Assembly (NCBI RefSeq): GCF_007744075.1
Contig: NZ_CP036266.1
Coordinates: 955,001-1,019,000 of the forward strand
Source of the DNA: Gimesia chilikensis
Lineage (GTDB): Bacteria > Planctomycetota > Planctomycetia > Planctomycetales > Planctomycetaceae
DNA length: 64,000 nt
Direction: 5' to 3'
Part shown: piece after piece, positions 26,009-35,300 of the stretch
How the letters are laid out: each line of letters starts with the position of its first letter
How positions within the stretch are numbered: position 1 is the stretch's first letter
Program-made: the position numbers and the translations under genes
Notes under the pieces: model-generated
The model's database searches: none
What the model was told of the DNA's origin: nothing
The model's input: only the letters and a program-made list of their open reading frames with translations

Positions 26009-27033
26009 TGTCTGACGAACTTTCGTCACCGCCGGAACTTTCCACCGAGCCGATCGAAATTACTGTCGAGGCACGCGCTCATGGCTGGCGGATAGATCAT
26101 TATCTCTGTCGCCTGTATCCGAATTACACCCGCGTCTTATTCCAGAAAGCGATCAAGCAGGAGGCGGTGCTGGTCAACGGCTTGCCCGTCAAAGCCGCCC
26201 GCCGCATGCGGGTCAATGACCGGGTCTCGGTTCGCCTGCCTGAACTGCCCGATAATCAGCTTCCCCCGGAAGACATTCCGCTGGATATCATTTACGAAGA
26301 CGACTTTATCGCCGTCATCAATAAGCCTTCGGATATGATCGTCCATCCTGGCAAAGGCAACTATGCGGGAACACTGGCAGGAGCCCTGCAGCATCACTTC
26401 GATCAGCTCAGCGATGTCGCCGGACAGTTTCGTCCCGGAATCGTCCATCGTCTCGACCGGAATACCAGCGGTCTGCTGGTTGTCGCCAAGGATAACCAGG
26501 TTCACGCCCGTCTGAGCGCCCAGTTCGAAAAGCGGGAAGTTCAGAAGGAATACCGGGCGATTGTCTGGGGACGCATGGAATTCGACACCGATTACATCGA
26601 GACGTTCATGTGTGTGCATCCCCGACACCGGGAGAAAATGATCGTCTGTGATGAAGGGGGCAATGCCCGCGACGCGTTCACTTATTACGAAGCGATTCAG
26701 CGTTATAAGGCCTTTACCTACGTGCGACTCAAACCCCGCACCGGGCGCACCCACCAACTGCGGGTGCATATGCAGCATATTGGCCATTCCATCGTGGCAG
26801 ACCGCGTGTATGGCGGCCGGATCACTCTGAAAATGAAAGATCTGAGCGTGCAGGCCGAGGCTGACGCCGCGGAGCTGGAAAGCGACATTCTGATCGAACG
26901 ACAGGCCCTGCATGCCTATCGTCTGGAATTTAGTCATCCGCACAGTGGAAAACCGATGCAGTTTGAGGCACCATTACCAGAAGATATGCAACAGACCTTA
27001 GCCGCCCTGGACCAGTATCAGAAGGAAAATTGA
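26008..27033 (+). CDS. RluA/RluD-family 23S rRNA pseudouridine synthase
   Basis: The protein is 341 residues. An S4 RNA-binding domain occupies about 24-85 (WRIDHYLCRLYPNYTRVLFQ, VLVNG, RVNDRV). The catalytic domain holds GIVHRLDRNTSGLLVVAK with nucleophile D150, and RTGRTHQLRVHM near residue 245. It isomerises uridines in rRNA; the S4 domain and length fit RluD, which modifies helix 69, but RluC-like specificity cannot be excluded. It overlaps the upstream TPR gene by one base and the FAH gene follows at once, so all three are probably co-translated. Confidence 0.95.
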   Translation: MSDELSSPPELSTEPIEITVEARAHGWRIDHYLCRLYPNYTRVLFQKAIKQEAVLVNGLPVKAARRMRVNDRVSVRLPELPDNQLPPEDIPLDIIYEDDFIAVINKPSDMIVHPGKGNYAGTLAGALQHHFDQLSDVAGQFRPGIVHRLDRNTSGLLVVAKDNQVHARLSAQFEKREVQKEYRAIVWGRMEFDTDYIETFMCVHPRHREKMIVCDEGGNARDAFTYYEAIQRYKAFTYVRLKPRTGRTHQLRVHMQHIGHSIVADRVYGGRITLKMKDLSVQAEADAAELESDILIERQALHAYRLEFSHPHSGKPMQFEAPLPEDMQQTLAALDQYQKEN

Positions 27034-27035
27034 AG

Positions 27036-27908
27036 ATGAAGCTCGCGAAAGTGCTATTGTCAAACGGGGAACGTCATGTCGCCATCGTGGAAGCAAACGG
27101 AGTGCAGCTGCTGGATCTGTCACAGGTCGACAACATCCACCGTCTGTCGGACATCCTGCATTCCGCCGATCCGGCAGGACTGGCCAAATTCCTGATCGAC
27201 AAAGAGCTGCCGCCCGTCCCCTTCAATCAGCTGGAGTTCCTGGCCCCCGTTGATTACCAGGAAGTCTGGGCCGCCGGGGTGACCTACAAGCGCAGCCAGG
27301 TGGCGCGGATGGAAGAATCCGAAACAGCCGCTTCGCATTACGACCAGGTCTACACCGCAGATCGTCCCGAGCTCTTTTTCAAAGCAACTCCGAACCGGGT
27401 CTGTGGTCCGAATCAGCCGGTCCGTGTCCGCTTTGACAGTCAGTGGTCTGTACCCGAACCCGAGCTGGCTCTGATCGTCTCTCCCGATCAGAAACTGGTG
27501 GGTTACACGGTGGGCAACGATATGTCCGCCCGTGATATCGAAGGCGAAAACCCGCTTTATCTGCCACAGGCGAAATTCTACAAACAGTGTTGCGGCCTGG
27601 GTCCCTGTGTCCTGTTGCACGAGAGTCCCCTGGATCGTGAAGCCACCAGGATCATTCTGACCATCGAACGGGATGGCGAAGAAGTCTTCCGCGGCGATAC
27701 GTCCGTCGCAGAAATGGCCCGTGGACTGGAAGATCTCATCAGCTGGCTCGTGAAAGAGAATGATTTCCCCAGCGGTGCGATTCTGCTTACCGGAACCGGC
27801 ATTGTTCCGCCGGACGAATTCACTCTCGAAGATCGGGACATCGTCTCCATCGAGATCACCGGTATCGGGACGCTGATCAATCCAGTTGTGAAAGATTCAG
27901 CTCCTTAG
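27036..27908 (+). CDS. Fumarylacetoacetate hydrolase (FAH) family protein
   Basis: ATG 27036, two bases after the rluD-like stop, is preferred over TTG 27030; length is 290 residues. The FAH fold is shown by VWAAGVTYKRSQ, the metal-binding EPELALI, GNDMSARDIEGENPLYLPQ and the end GTGIVPPDEFTLEDRDIV. Family members hydrolyse, decarboxylate or dehydrate 2-oxo acids with a divalent metal. The size and the SARDIEGENPLYLPQAK phrase resemble sugar-acid members such as 2-keto-3-deoxy-arabinonate dehydratases. Its 3' end overlaps the convergent PfkB kinase gene by 32 bp. Confidence 0.88.
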   Translation: MKLAKVLLSNGERHVAIVEANGVQLLDLSQVDNIHRLSDILHSADPAGLAKFLIDKELPPVPFNQLEFLAPVDYQEVWAAGVTYKRSQVARMEESETAASHYDQVYTADRPELFFKATPNRVCGPNQPVRVRFDSQWSVPEPELALIVSPDQKLVGYTVGNDMSARDIEGENPLYLPQAKFYKQCCGLGPCVLLHESPLDREATRIILTIERDGEEVFRGDTSVAEMARGLEDLISWLVKENDFPSGAILLTGTGIVPPDEFTLEDRDIVSIEITGIGTLINPVVKDSAP

Positions 27909-28797
27909 TCTGCAGGGCGGCTTCGATTTCCGCGAGGGACGGCAGTGCATCCCGATTGCCCAGGCGTTCGCATTTCAACGCTGCGGTGACACAGGCGAAC
28001 TTCAGCACCCGCTCCCGCGGCCAGTCCTCAAGCAAGCCATAGAGCAGGGCACCGCTGAAGACATCGCCGGCCCCCGTGGTATCCAGAGAAAGCACGGGGA
28101 GTGCCGCGCAGTGCAGACAGCCTTCCTCAGTGAATAACCACGCGCCGCGCACTCCATCGGTCACTGTGACCAGCTCCGGTCCCTGGTCCAGCAGTGCTCT
28201 GCCACCTGCCAGCACATCGTCGGTCTGCAGATACTCGCTGAGAAACCGGCGGGGGCAGTTCATGACATTCAGGTAAGGGATCAGCGTCTCCATCCCCGGC
28301 TTAAGAGATCCGGCATCGAGACAGACGGTCACGCCGGCTTCCCGGGCGATCTGCGCTGCTTGCAGACACGTTTCCTGAGGCCAGCCATCCAGGTGCAGGA
28401 AGCGGGCCTGCTGAATGATTTGTCGATCCAGATCTTCCGGTTGCAGCCAGTGTTCGGGACGATAGCAGGCGATCGTCCGCGTGCTTGCCTGTTCGTCGAT
28501 CCAGACCTGGGCATATCCCGAGCGGGTCCCGGGGAGCAGACGACTGGCGTCGAGGTTCAGTTGCTCTGTTGCCAGGTCCTGCGCTATCAGGGGCCCGTAT
28601 TGATCGTCGCCCCAACTGCCGAGAAAGGCGCACTGTTTTCCCAGGCGACTGAGCACAACCTGCGCCGTCGGCACCGGTCCGCCTACCTGGTAGGCGTCGC
28701 TGATAATATTGGTTTTCGCATCCTGGGGCGGGTGTTGTGCCAGCAGAACCAGGTGGTCCACCACAACGGTTCCCAGACCGACGACATCATATTTCAT
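27877..28797 (-). CDS. PfkB/ribokinase-family sugar kinase
   Basis: This 306-residue protein has the ribokinase N-terminal pattern (VVGLGTVVVDHLVL, QVGGPVPTAQVVLSRLG) and the C-terminal signature DTTGAGDVFSGALLYG with the catalytic Asp and anion hole. Family substrates include ribose, fructose, 2-keto-3-deoxygluconate and nucleosides; the phrase here does not decide between them. It lies 41 bp downstream of the GNAT gene on the minus strand. Its stop overlaps the FAH gene by 32 bp, so convergent transcripts could interfere. Confidence 0.92.
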   Translation of the reverse strand: MKYDVVGLGTVVVDHLVLLAQHPPQDAKTNIISDAYQVGGPVPTAQVVLSRLGKQCAFLGSWGDDQYGPLIAQDLATEQLNLDASRLLPGTRSGYAQVWIDEQASTRTIACYRPEHWLQPEDLDRQIIQQARFLHLDGWPQETCLQAAQIAREAGVTVCLDAGSLKPGMETLIPYLNVMNCPRRFLSEYLQTDDVLAGGRALLDQGPELVTVTDGVRGAWLFTEEGCLHCAALPVLSLDTTGAGDVFSGALLYGLLEDWPRERVLKFACVTAALKCERLGNRDALPSLAEIEAALQTKELNLSQLD

Positions 28798-28838
28798 CTG
28801 ACGGTGATTCTAACTTATGAATGATAGGTTCGACTTGC

Positions 28839-29315
28839 TTAGAGCTTCTTTTCCCAGAACAGCGCGCGTCCCATTTGAGGATCCAGTTCGTAGCCGTTGA
28901 AACCGAATTTACGGTAAGCCGCCTGGGCTCGCTGATTTCCTTCCAGCACTTCCAGGGTGAGTTTACAGCAGCCCCGTGCCCGGGCGATCTGTTCGACGAA
29001 TTCAAACAGCTGTCCAGCCAGACCGGTGCCGCGAAACTCCGGGGCAACATACACATCGTGAATATTCAGTAAGGGCTGACAGGCGAACGAGGAGAATCCT
29101 TCAATGCAGATAATCAGGCCGACGGGTGTCTCTTCGTCAAACGCGAGGACGACCACCGCATCGTTACGCTGATGCAGACACGGAGCCAGATTCTCCTGCA
29201 CCGTTTGTGTCAACGGTTTGCCGGCCCCTTCCGGCGAACAGGCGTAACTGTTGAGCAGAGTCACCACCGCCGCGGCGTTACGGGGTTCACTCAAGTCGGC
29301 TTCGATAATCTGCAT
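28839..29315 (-). CDS. GNAT-family N-acetyltransferase
   Basis: The protein is 158 residues. The acetyl-CoA binding core is VYVAPEFRGTGLAGQLFEFV (Q/R-x-x-G-x-A/G pattern), followed by LTLEVLEGNQRAQAAYRKFGF, which is the usual GNAT motif B. No substrate can be inferred; the same fold serves ribosomal-protein, antibiotic and small-molecule acetylation. It is followed by the PfkB gene and is divergent from the HisA-like gene. Confidence 0.92.
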   Translation of the reverse strand: MQIIEADLSEPRNAAAVVTLLNSYACSPEGAGKPLTQTVQENLAPCLHQRNDAVVVLAFDEETPVGLIICIEGFSSFACQPLLNIHDVYVAPEFRGTGLAGQLFEFVEQIARARGCCKLTLEVLEGNQRAQAAYRKFGFNGYELDPQMGRALFWEKKL

Positions 29316-29488
29316 CAGTGGCTCTTTTCATCTGGAAGCGAGAGGGGAGCCCATTGTCTCCCCCGGTTCATTTTCAGGCTGTTATTGTAATCAGATCCGC
29401 TGTCCCGGGGGAGCCAGACCGCTGGGGAACTGTTAAACTAAGTCTTTCTGGTTGTATTGAAATACGGATTTCTCAAGTAAGAGACGCG

Positions 29489-30232
29489 ATGAAAATCATT
29501 CCGGTACTGGACATTCTGAATCAAACCGTGGTGCGGGGAGTGGCGGGAGAACGCGATCTGTATCAACCCCTCCAGAGCAATCTGACTGACTCCAGTGATC
29601 CGCTCGAACTGGCCCGCGCGATTCGCGCTGAACTTCGTCTCAGTGAATTCTATGTAGCCGACCTCGATGCCATTCTCCACCAGCGGCAGAATCGAGAGCT
29701 CTACCAGGGCCTGCTTGCCGAAGGTTTTACATTCCTGCTCGATTGCGGTCTGCGCACTACAGCGGACTGTGAGGACTTACAGGAATATCCGGGCATCAAC
29801 ATCGTGGCTGGCCTGGAGACGCTGGCAGGACCTGAAGAACTGGCTGCACTCGTCGATCAGTGGGGGAGTGAGAGAACGGTCTTCAGTCTCGACCTGAAAC
29901 AGGGGCAGCCTGTAGTCAGTGCTGCTGCTGGGAACCCGTTTGCGGAGCTTACGAATCCTCTCGATGTGGCAGAGCTGGCGCGGGAACAGGGCGTTTCGCA
30001 GATGATCCTGCTCGATCTGGCACAGGTCGGCACCGGTCAGGGGACCGGCACCGAAGAGTTGTGTCAGACGTTACACGCACGATATCCCGAGCTTACGCTG
30101 ATCACCGGAGGGGGGATTCGTAATGCTGCAGAGCTCCAGGCTCAGGCGGCACTCGGTGCCGAGGGTGTGCTTGTCGCCTCAGCCTTGCATGACGGACGAC
30201 TGGGGAGAGACACGGTGCTCTCCCTGTCGTGA
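29489..30232 (+). CDS. HisA/HisF-related TIM-barrel protein
   Basis: ATG 29489 is preferred because it begins the conserved MKIIPVLDILNQTVVRGVAG strand; the 57 residues upstream from 29318 look non-native. The 247-residue product resembles the proFAR-isomerase-related group: YVADLDAIL, GLETLAG, FSLDLKQGQP, LLDLAQVGTGQG and ITGGGIRNAAELQ, with the phosphate-binding TIM-barrel ends. It differs from true HisA and has no his genes around it, so histidine synthesis is unlikely. Related HisA-like proteins occur with tetrahydromethanopterin-linked C1 genes in some planctomycetes and methylotrophs, but nothing adjacent confirms that here. Confidence 0.85.
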   Translation: MKIIPVLDILNQTVVRGVAGERDLYQPLQSNLTDSSDPLELARAIRAELRLSEFYVADLDAILHQRQNRELYQGLLAEGFTFLLDCGLRTTADCEDLQEYPGINIVAGLETLAGPEELAALVDQWGSERTVFSLDLKQGQPVVSAAAGNPFAELTNPLDVAELAREQGVSQMILLDLAQVGTGQGTGTEELCQTLHARYPELTLITGGGIRNAAELQAQAALGAEGVLVASALHDGRLGRDTVLSLS

Positions 30233-30255
30233 GTCAGCGCCTTTCGGTGCCCGGC

Positions 30256-32169
30256 CTACTTCAGCAGATCGGGCAGGGCTTTCTTGACATCAGCCACGGT
30301 GGCACTGCGGTTGACGACCTTACCCGACTTGTCCACGAGGAACATGGTCGGCAGGGAGATCACACCAAAGTCCCGGGCAGGGGCACTTTCCAGGCCACCC
30401 TCTTCATGGATGTGAGCCCAGGCCACTTTGTGCTGTTTGATATAGGTTTCAGCCAGTTCCGGGGTGGCGTCGAGGTTAATCCCCAGTACATCAAAGCCCT
30501 GGCTGTGGTACTTGTTGTAGAGGTCCTGGATCTGAGGCAGGTCTTCCGTGCAGGGTTTACACCAGCTGGACCAGAAGATGACCAGCAGCACTTTGCCGCG
30601 ATACTGTTTGGCATCGATGCCGCCTCCTGCTAGACCTTTGCCTGACAGCTCCAGTTCCTGGCCAGCCAGGTTCATGCGTCGCAGAGCGCCTGCACCACGG
30701 GTGCCTGCTTCCGAACTGGCGTGAGACTCGACCAGTTTCGTGTACCATTTCTTGGATTCAGCAACTTTACCACTGAATTCCTGGGTGACTGCCAGTTGCA
30801 GCATCGCTTCAGCAGAGTCATCGGAATTCGGATATTTCTTAATGAAGTCTTCGAGCTGTGTCAGCCACCAGGTCTGCACATCGCGGAGTTTATCGCTCTG
30901 TGTGCTCTGTAACTGGGTGCTGTAATCAGCGAGCAGGGTCCGATAAGTGACGTAAGCTACCAGGTCCTGATCCTGTGATGATTTCTGTACTTCGTCGCGA
31001 ATCCGTTTCAGTTGTACCAGTCCGTCTTTGTAGCCTACCGTCTGAACGGCGGCGGCCAGACCGTCAACCATCTGTCGCGTCCACTGGGAACGTTCGTCTT
31101 CATTCTTGGAAGCAGCAATCAGTTTTTCGATAATCGCCACCCGATCTGCATTGTAGCGGGCGACGGCTTGCGGACCCTGCTCGGGTGAGGGGCCGTTCTG
31201 GTCCAGTTTCTGTAATTCGTCCAGCAGCCCCTGCATTTCTTTCGAGAGGCCGACCGTTGAGTTGGTAGGCAGTGTGCTGGCACCCGCGACCGGCTGCATC
31301 AGCGTGCCCCCTTCGGTGACCTGAATCGATTCACCTTCGATGGGCAGCGGTGCCTGGGTCAGACGCCAGGCATCACCGACGCGGATCAGTTCACCGAACT
31401 GCACAAGTCCACTTTTGCCTTTGGTATCGACAATGGCCATTACGTTTTCAAAGACCTGCAGGTCTTTATCGGTTTTTACATCGTCGGCGGGAATCAATCC
31501 AGGCATCGCACCGTCGAAGCGAACCCAGACCGTATCGGACGAAAGCATTTTTGATTTCGAGAGCAGTTCGGGAATCTTCGCGGAAGCAGCTTTGGTTGAT
31601 TCACGAATCTTGTCAGCGAAGGGATTCTTAATCCCGGACGCAGACAGCTCGTCATCGGTGATCAGCAGCGATTCGAACACCTTTGTGTTATTTTTCGCGA
31701 GTGCGCTGATGGCAACCCGGGTGACTTCTTCGGGTGAAATCATTTTCCATTCATCAATGATTCCGTCTTCATTTTTATCGAGGCCCCAGCGGGTCCCGGC
31801 CAGATTCATCCAGCGCGACGCGTCGACCTTGTTGTTAAAGTTGGCATCAATGTCCCGGTAGACTTCCAGGCCGCGATTGAAATACCGCCATTGATCGACG
31901 ACGTTGTCTCCGTTGGTGTCGACGAAGCGACGCAGGACCTGACCATTCGGTCCGTAAACGATCCAGCCAGAGCTCTTCTTGCTCTGTTCGACTTCGACCT
32001 TACAGCGACCGTATTCCGATTTTTCGGGAGTTTCGATTTCGATGTCCTGCTGAATTGGCTTGAAGGTGAGTGCCAGTTCAACAGAGGGGGCATCCGCCGC
32101 GGGTAGCGAACGGGAGAATGTAACCAGGAGGGCAAAACCAGTGAGGAAGATTATGCGACCAATAGACAT
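30256..32169 (-). CDS. Exported thioredoxin-like (TlpA/ResA) protein with calcium-loop-like repeats
   Basis: ATG 32169 is chosen over 32217 because GGAG precedes it and a signal peptide then starts at once (MSIGRIIFLTGFALLVTF). The 637-residue protein has three EF-hand/dockerin-like acidic loops near residues 84-94 (DTNGDNVVDQW), 107-120 and 131-141 (DKNEDGIIDEW). A long helical middle follows, and a C-terminal AhpC/TSA-type thioredoxin fold holds FWSSWCKPCTEDLPQIQ with the C-x-x-C near residue 535. Such domains reduce or isomerise disulfides outside the cytoplasm, for example in cytochrome c maturation. The calcium-loop part is an unusual addition. Convergent with the HisA-like gene. Confidence 0.92.
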   Translation of the reverse strand: MSIGRIIFLTGFALLVTFSRSLPAADAPSVELALTFKPIQQDIEIETPEKSEYGRCKVEVEQSKKSSGWIVYGPNGQVLRRFVDTNGDNVVDQWRYFNRGLEVYRDIDANFNNKVDASRWMNLAGTRWGLDKNEDGIIDEWKMISPEEVTRVAISALAKNNTKVFESLLITDDELSASGIKNPFADKIRESTKAASAKIPELLSKSKMLSSDTVWVRFDGAMPGLIPADDVKTDKDLQVFENVMAIVDTKGKSGLVQFGELIRVGDAWRLTQAPLPIEGESIQVTEGGTLMQPVAGASTLPTNSTVGLSKEMQGLLDELQKLDQNGPSPEQGPQAVARYNADRVAIIEKLIAASKNEDERSQWTRQMVDGLAAAVQTVGYKDGLVQLKRIRDEVQKSSQDQDLVAYVTYRTLLADYSTQLQSTQSDKLRDVQTWWLTQLEDFIKKYPNSDDSAEAMLQLAVTQEFSGKVAESKKWYTKLVESHASSEAGTRGAGALRRMNLAGQELELSGKGLAGGGIDAKQYRGKVLLVIFWSSWCKPCTEDLPQIQDLYNKYHSQGFDVLGINLDATPELAETYIKQHKVAWAHIHEEGGLESAPARDFGVISLPTMFLVDKSGKVVNRSATVADVKKALPDLLK

Positions 32170-32316
32170 AGCACGGGGCTCCGATTCCGTTTGACGCGTC
32201 AGTGACAACAGTAACATTTAACAGAGTCGGGATTTTAGTAGAAAACCGGCTCTGGGGTCACCATCAATTTTGACGATTCCCGGGAAACCCGTTGGACTTG
32301 CCGCAATCGGCGGTCA

Positions 32317-35300
32317 TCAGTTGATCAAGAGGCCTGCATATCCGACGACCCGCGATCGATCGCCGGTCACATCGCCCGAAGTTGCATAACCCACTCGCTC
32401 TACCTGACTCAGCTTGCCCATTTTCTGGAGGGTCTTCATCACAATCACAGCGGGCAGCACACCACACATGGAAATATGCTGTGCCCGCACCGTCTCCAGC
32501 AGACCATCAGGGTCAAGGGCGTCCATCTTTTCCAGGGCCAGTTGATCCAGTCGACGGTTTTCGGCATCCGTGGCGAAGTGATTCATATCGCTGGAGATGA
32601 GCAGCAGAGGCGGTTCGTCCAGTTGTTCGATGACCCGAGCCAGCCCCGCTGCGAATTCGTCGCATTGCTGCAGGTTTCCTCCACCGATGGCGATGCCGAC
32701 GACGTGGGAATCGGGGGCCAGACGTTTGATCAAGGGGAGTTCGACTTCGATGGCATGCTCACTCCGATGTGCGGCAGCATCGAGTTCCAGCCCGGGGATC
32801 TCCTCAGCCAGTCGGCGTGCGAGAGTGACGTCTGCTTCGAGGTTTCCATTAGGCAGCTGCCAGACCTTGTGAGGGGCCACCGCCCATTCCACACCCTCCC
32901 GCGTGTGCTTGGGGCCGATCACGATGATCGTGGAAGGCAGTTTGATTCGCTGTAGAACCTCAGCAGCGATCTTGCCGGAGTACTTCCAGCCTGCATGAGG
33001 CACCATGGCTGCAGCCCACGTCTGAGGTTCCGCTTCATCACGAAACAGTTCGTCCAGCTGCATTTCCACGCTCTCAAGGTCAGCAGGGTAAAACGTGCCT
33101 GCTACGCCCGTGGGGCGGATTTCCGTGCCCAGTTCTGCCCGGGGGCGATTGATGATCTCAAACCGGGACACAGCGGACTGAGTGGCCATGCTGGCGACCT
33201 GGGCTGTTTCCAACTGCATCAGCGACAGTGACTCTTGGGCCCGGGCGATGATTTCGGCTGCGGTCTCTTCCCGCTGATAGAACCAGCCCGTTTTCTGACC
33301 TTCCATCACGAGCAGACTGCGGTTGCGGGAATCGAAGTTCTCCAGATTAAGTCCTTCGACCGGGCCATGCAGGGCGGGATCGGTCGCCAGTACCAGTTTG
33401 ACCTGGAATTCACCCGGCCTCAAATTCTGTCGGGCAATGATCTGTGCGAGTTGCTGGCACATGGAGAAGATGGTCGACTGCATCGGGAACGACTGCTTCA
33501 ACGCCCATTTAGAGAGCACCAGCTCTTCCGAAGAACTGCCGTGAATCAGAATCAGGGCCACTCCCTGAATATTGGCATCCGAGACTTGCGGGCAATAGTA
33601 GGAAGGAACCTGTCCCAATCGTAATGCTTCGATCGTTGACTGGATGTACTGCTGATACTGAGCGAACTCGCGGTGACTCAGAATCTGCGGCGCCGCTTTC
33701 TCCAGCGGCGCTTCCAGCATCTCGACCAGCCTGGCTTTACAGGAAACGCCCTGATAGCGGAGCAGGGTGGTCCCTGGATCTTTCCATGCGGTCGGAGGGA
33801 GCCCCGCTTTGATGCAGGTCTGATTCAGAAATTCCTCTTCACTCCAGCCATGATCCAATGGCACCCCGGGCAGTAATAATCCGCTGCGGCCATCGGCGCG
33901 AATCTGCAGTCCATGCAGGCCGACCTGAACCGCTTTCAAACGATCGAGGCCCTGTTCTTCTACCAGTTCGAGATCGGAGAGCAGCCAGACTTCGACGTCC
34001 AGTTGTTCGATTTCACTTGGTGAGATAGGGGGAAACCGCGGGTCGTCTTTCGCGGCGCGGATGGCTGCCTGATGGAGCGCCTGTCCCAATGGAAGAGGCT
34101 GACCGAAGTTACCACAACAGGAACGGAGCTGTCCTTGTCGTTTGAGGCTGACAAATGCGCCGTTGATGACCATGGTTTCCAGTTCTTCCAAAGCGATCTC
34201 GGCCGGCACGGTGCGGGTCGCTGTTCCCACTACCACCGCAGCCGCTTTCTGCAGCAGTCTCTGATGATGTTCGGGAGAAAGTTCGATCCTGGCAGTCGTG
34301 GAATCGCTTTGCATCGACGTAGAACCTTTCTGCTGTTCGCTGGAAGAGGAAGGAAGTGGATGCTGTTTCAAAAATGACTGCATATCCACGGGGAGTCGCT
34401 TTTGACCCCAGTTACCTGGTCGTTGATCGAAATGTCCGGCAACCTGAGTGTTACAATACTGACAGCGGTTGCCGTTCAGGGCATACTTTCCGAGCTGGTA
34501 CCAGTTGCGTTCAATCAGTGTCTCGCCACAAGAGGGACAATAAGTACTCTGTCGGCGGACATCATTCACGTTTCCGGTGTAGACATACTTTAAACCGGCG
34601 GCGAGTGCGATCTCACGAGCCCGGATCAGCGTCTCCGGCGGAGTGCCACCCCGGTCCAGCATGCGGAAGTCCGGATGGAAGGCAGAGAAGTGCAAGGGAA
34701 CTTCGTCTCCCACTTCGTTGAGGATCCAGTCACACATCCGCTGGAATTCATCGTCATCATCATTGGCCTGGGGAATCACTAAATTGGTTATTTCGAACCA
34801 GACATCCGTTTCCCGTTTTAACCAGCCCAGGGTATCCAGGACAGGTTGGAGATGAGACAACGTAATGCGGTAGTAAAATTCCTCGGTAAACGCTTTGAGG
34901 TCGATATTGGCGGCGTCAATGTGCTCAAAGAAATCCGCGCGGGCCGACTCGGTGATGTAACCTGCTGTCACGGCGACCGTTTTGACGCCCTGGGCGTGAC
35001 AGGCTTTGGAAGTTTCGATCGCATATTCCGACCAGATGATCGGGTCGTTGTAGGTAAACGCGACACTCTGGCAGCCCAGTTGTGCGGCGACATGGGCAAT
35101 TTCTTCCGGGAAAGCCCGGGCGCTCAGACGTTCGATTTCCCGCGATTTGGAAATGTCCCAGTTCTGACAGAACTTACAACCCAGGTTACAGCCTGCGGTT
35201 CCGAAGGACAGCACGCTTGAACCGGGATAAAAATGGTTCAGTGGTTTCTTTTCGATCGGATCGACGCAGAACCCGGTACTGCGACCAAAGGTGGTCAGTG

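Noticed and set aside
26137..26943. Minus-strand frame of 268 residues
   Set aside because: It is antisense to the pseudouridine synthase, whose S4 domain and catalytic motif are intact.
29318..29488. N-terminal extension of the HisA-like frame
   Set aside because: The first 57 residues are unlike the family and the conserved fold begins at ATG 29489.
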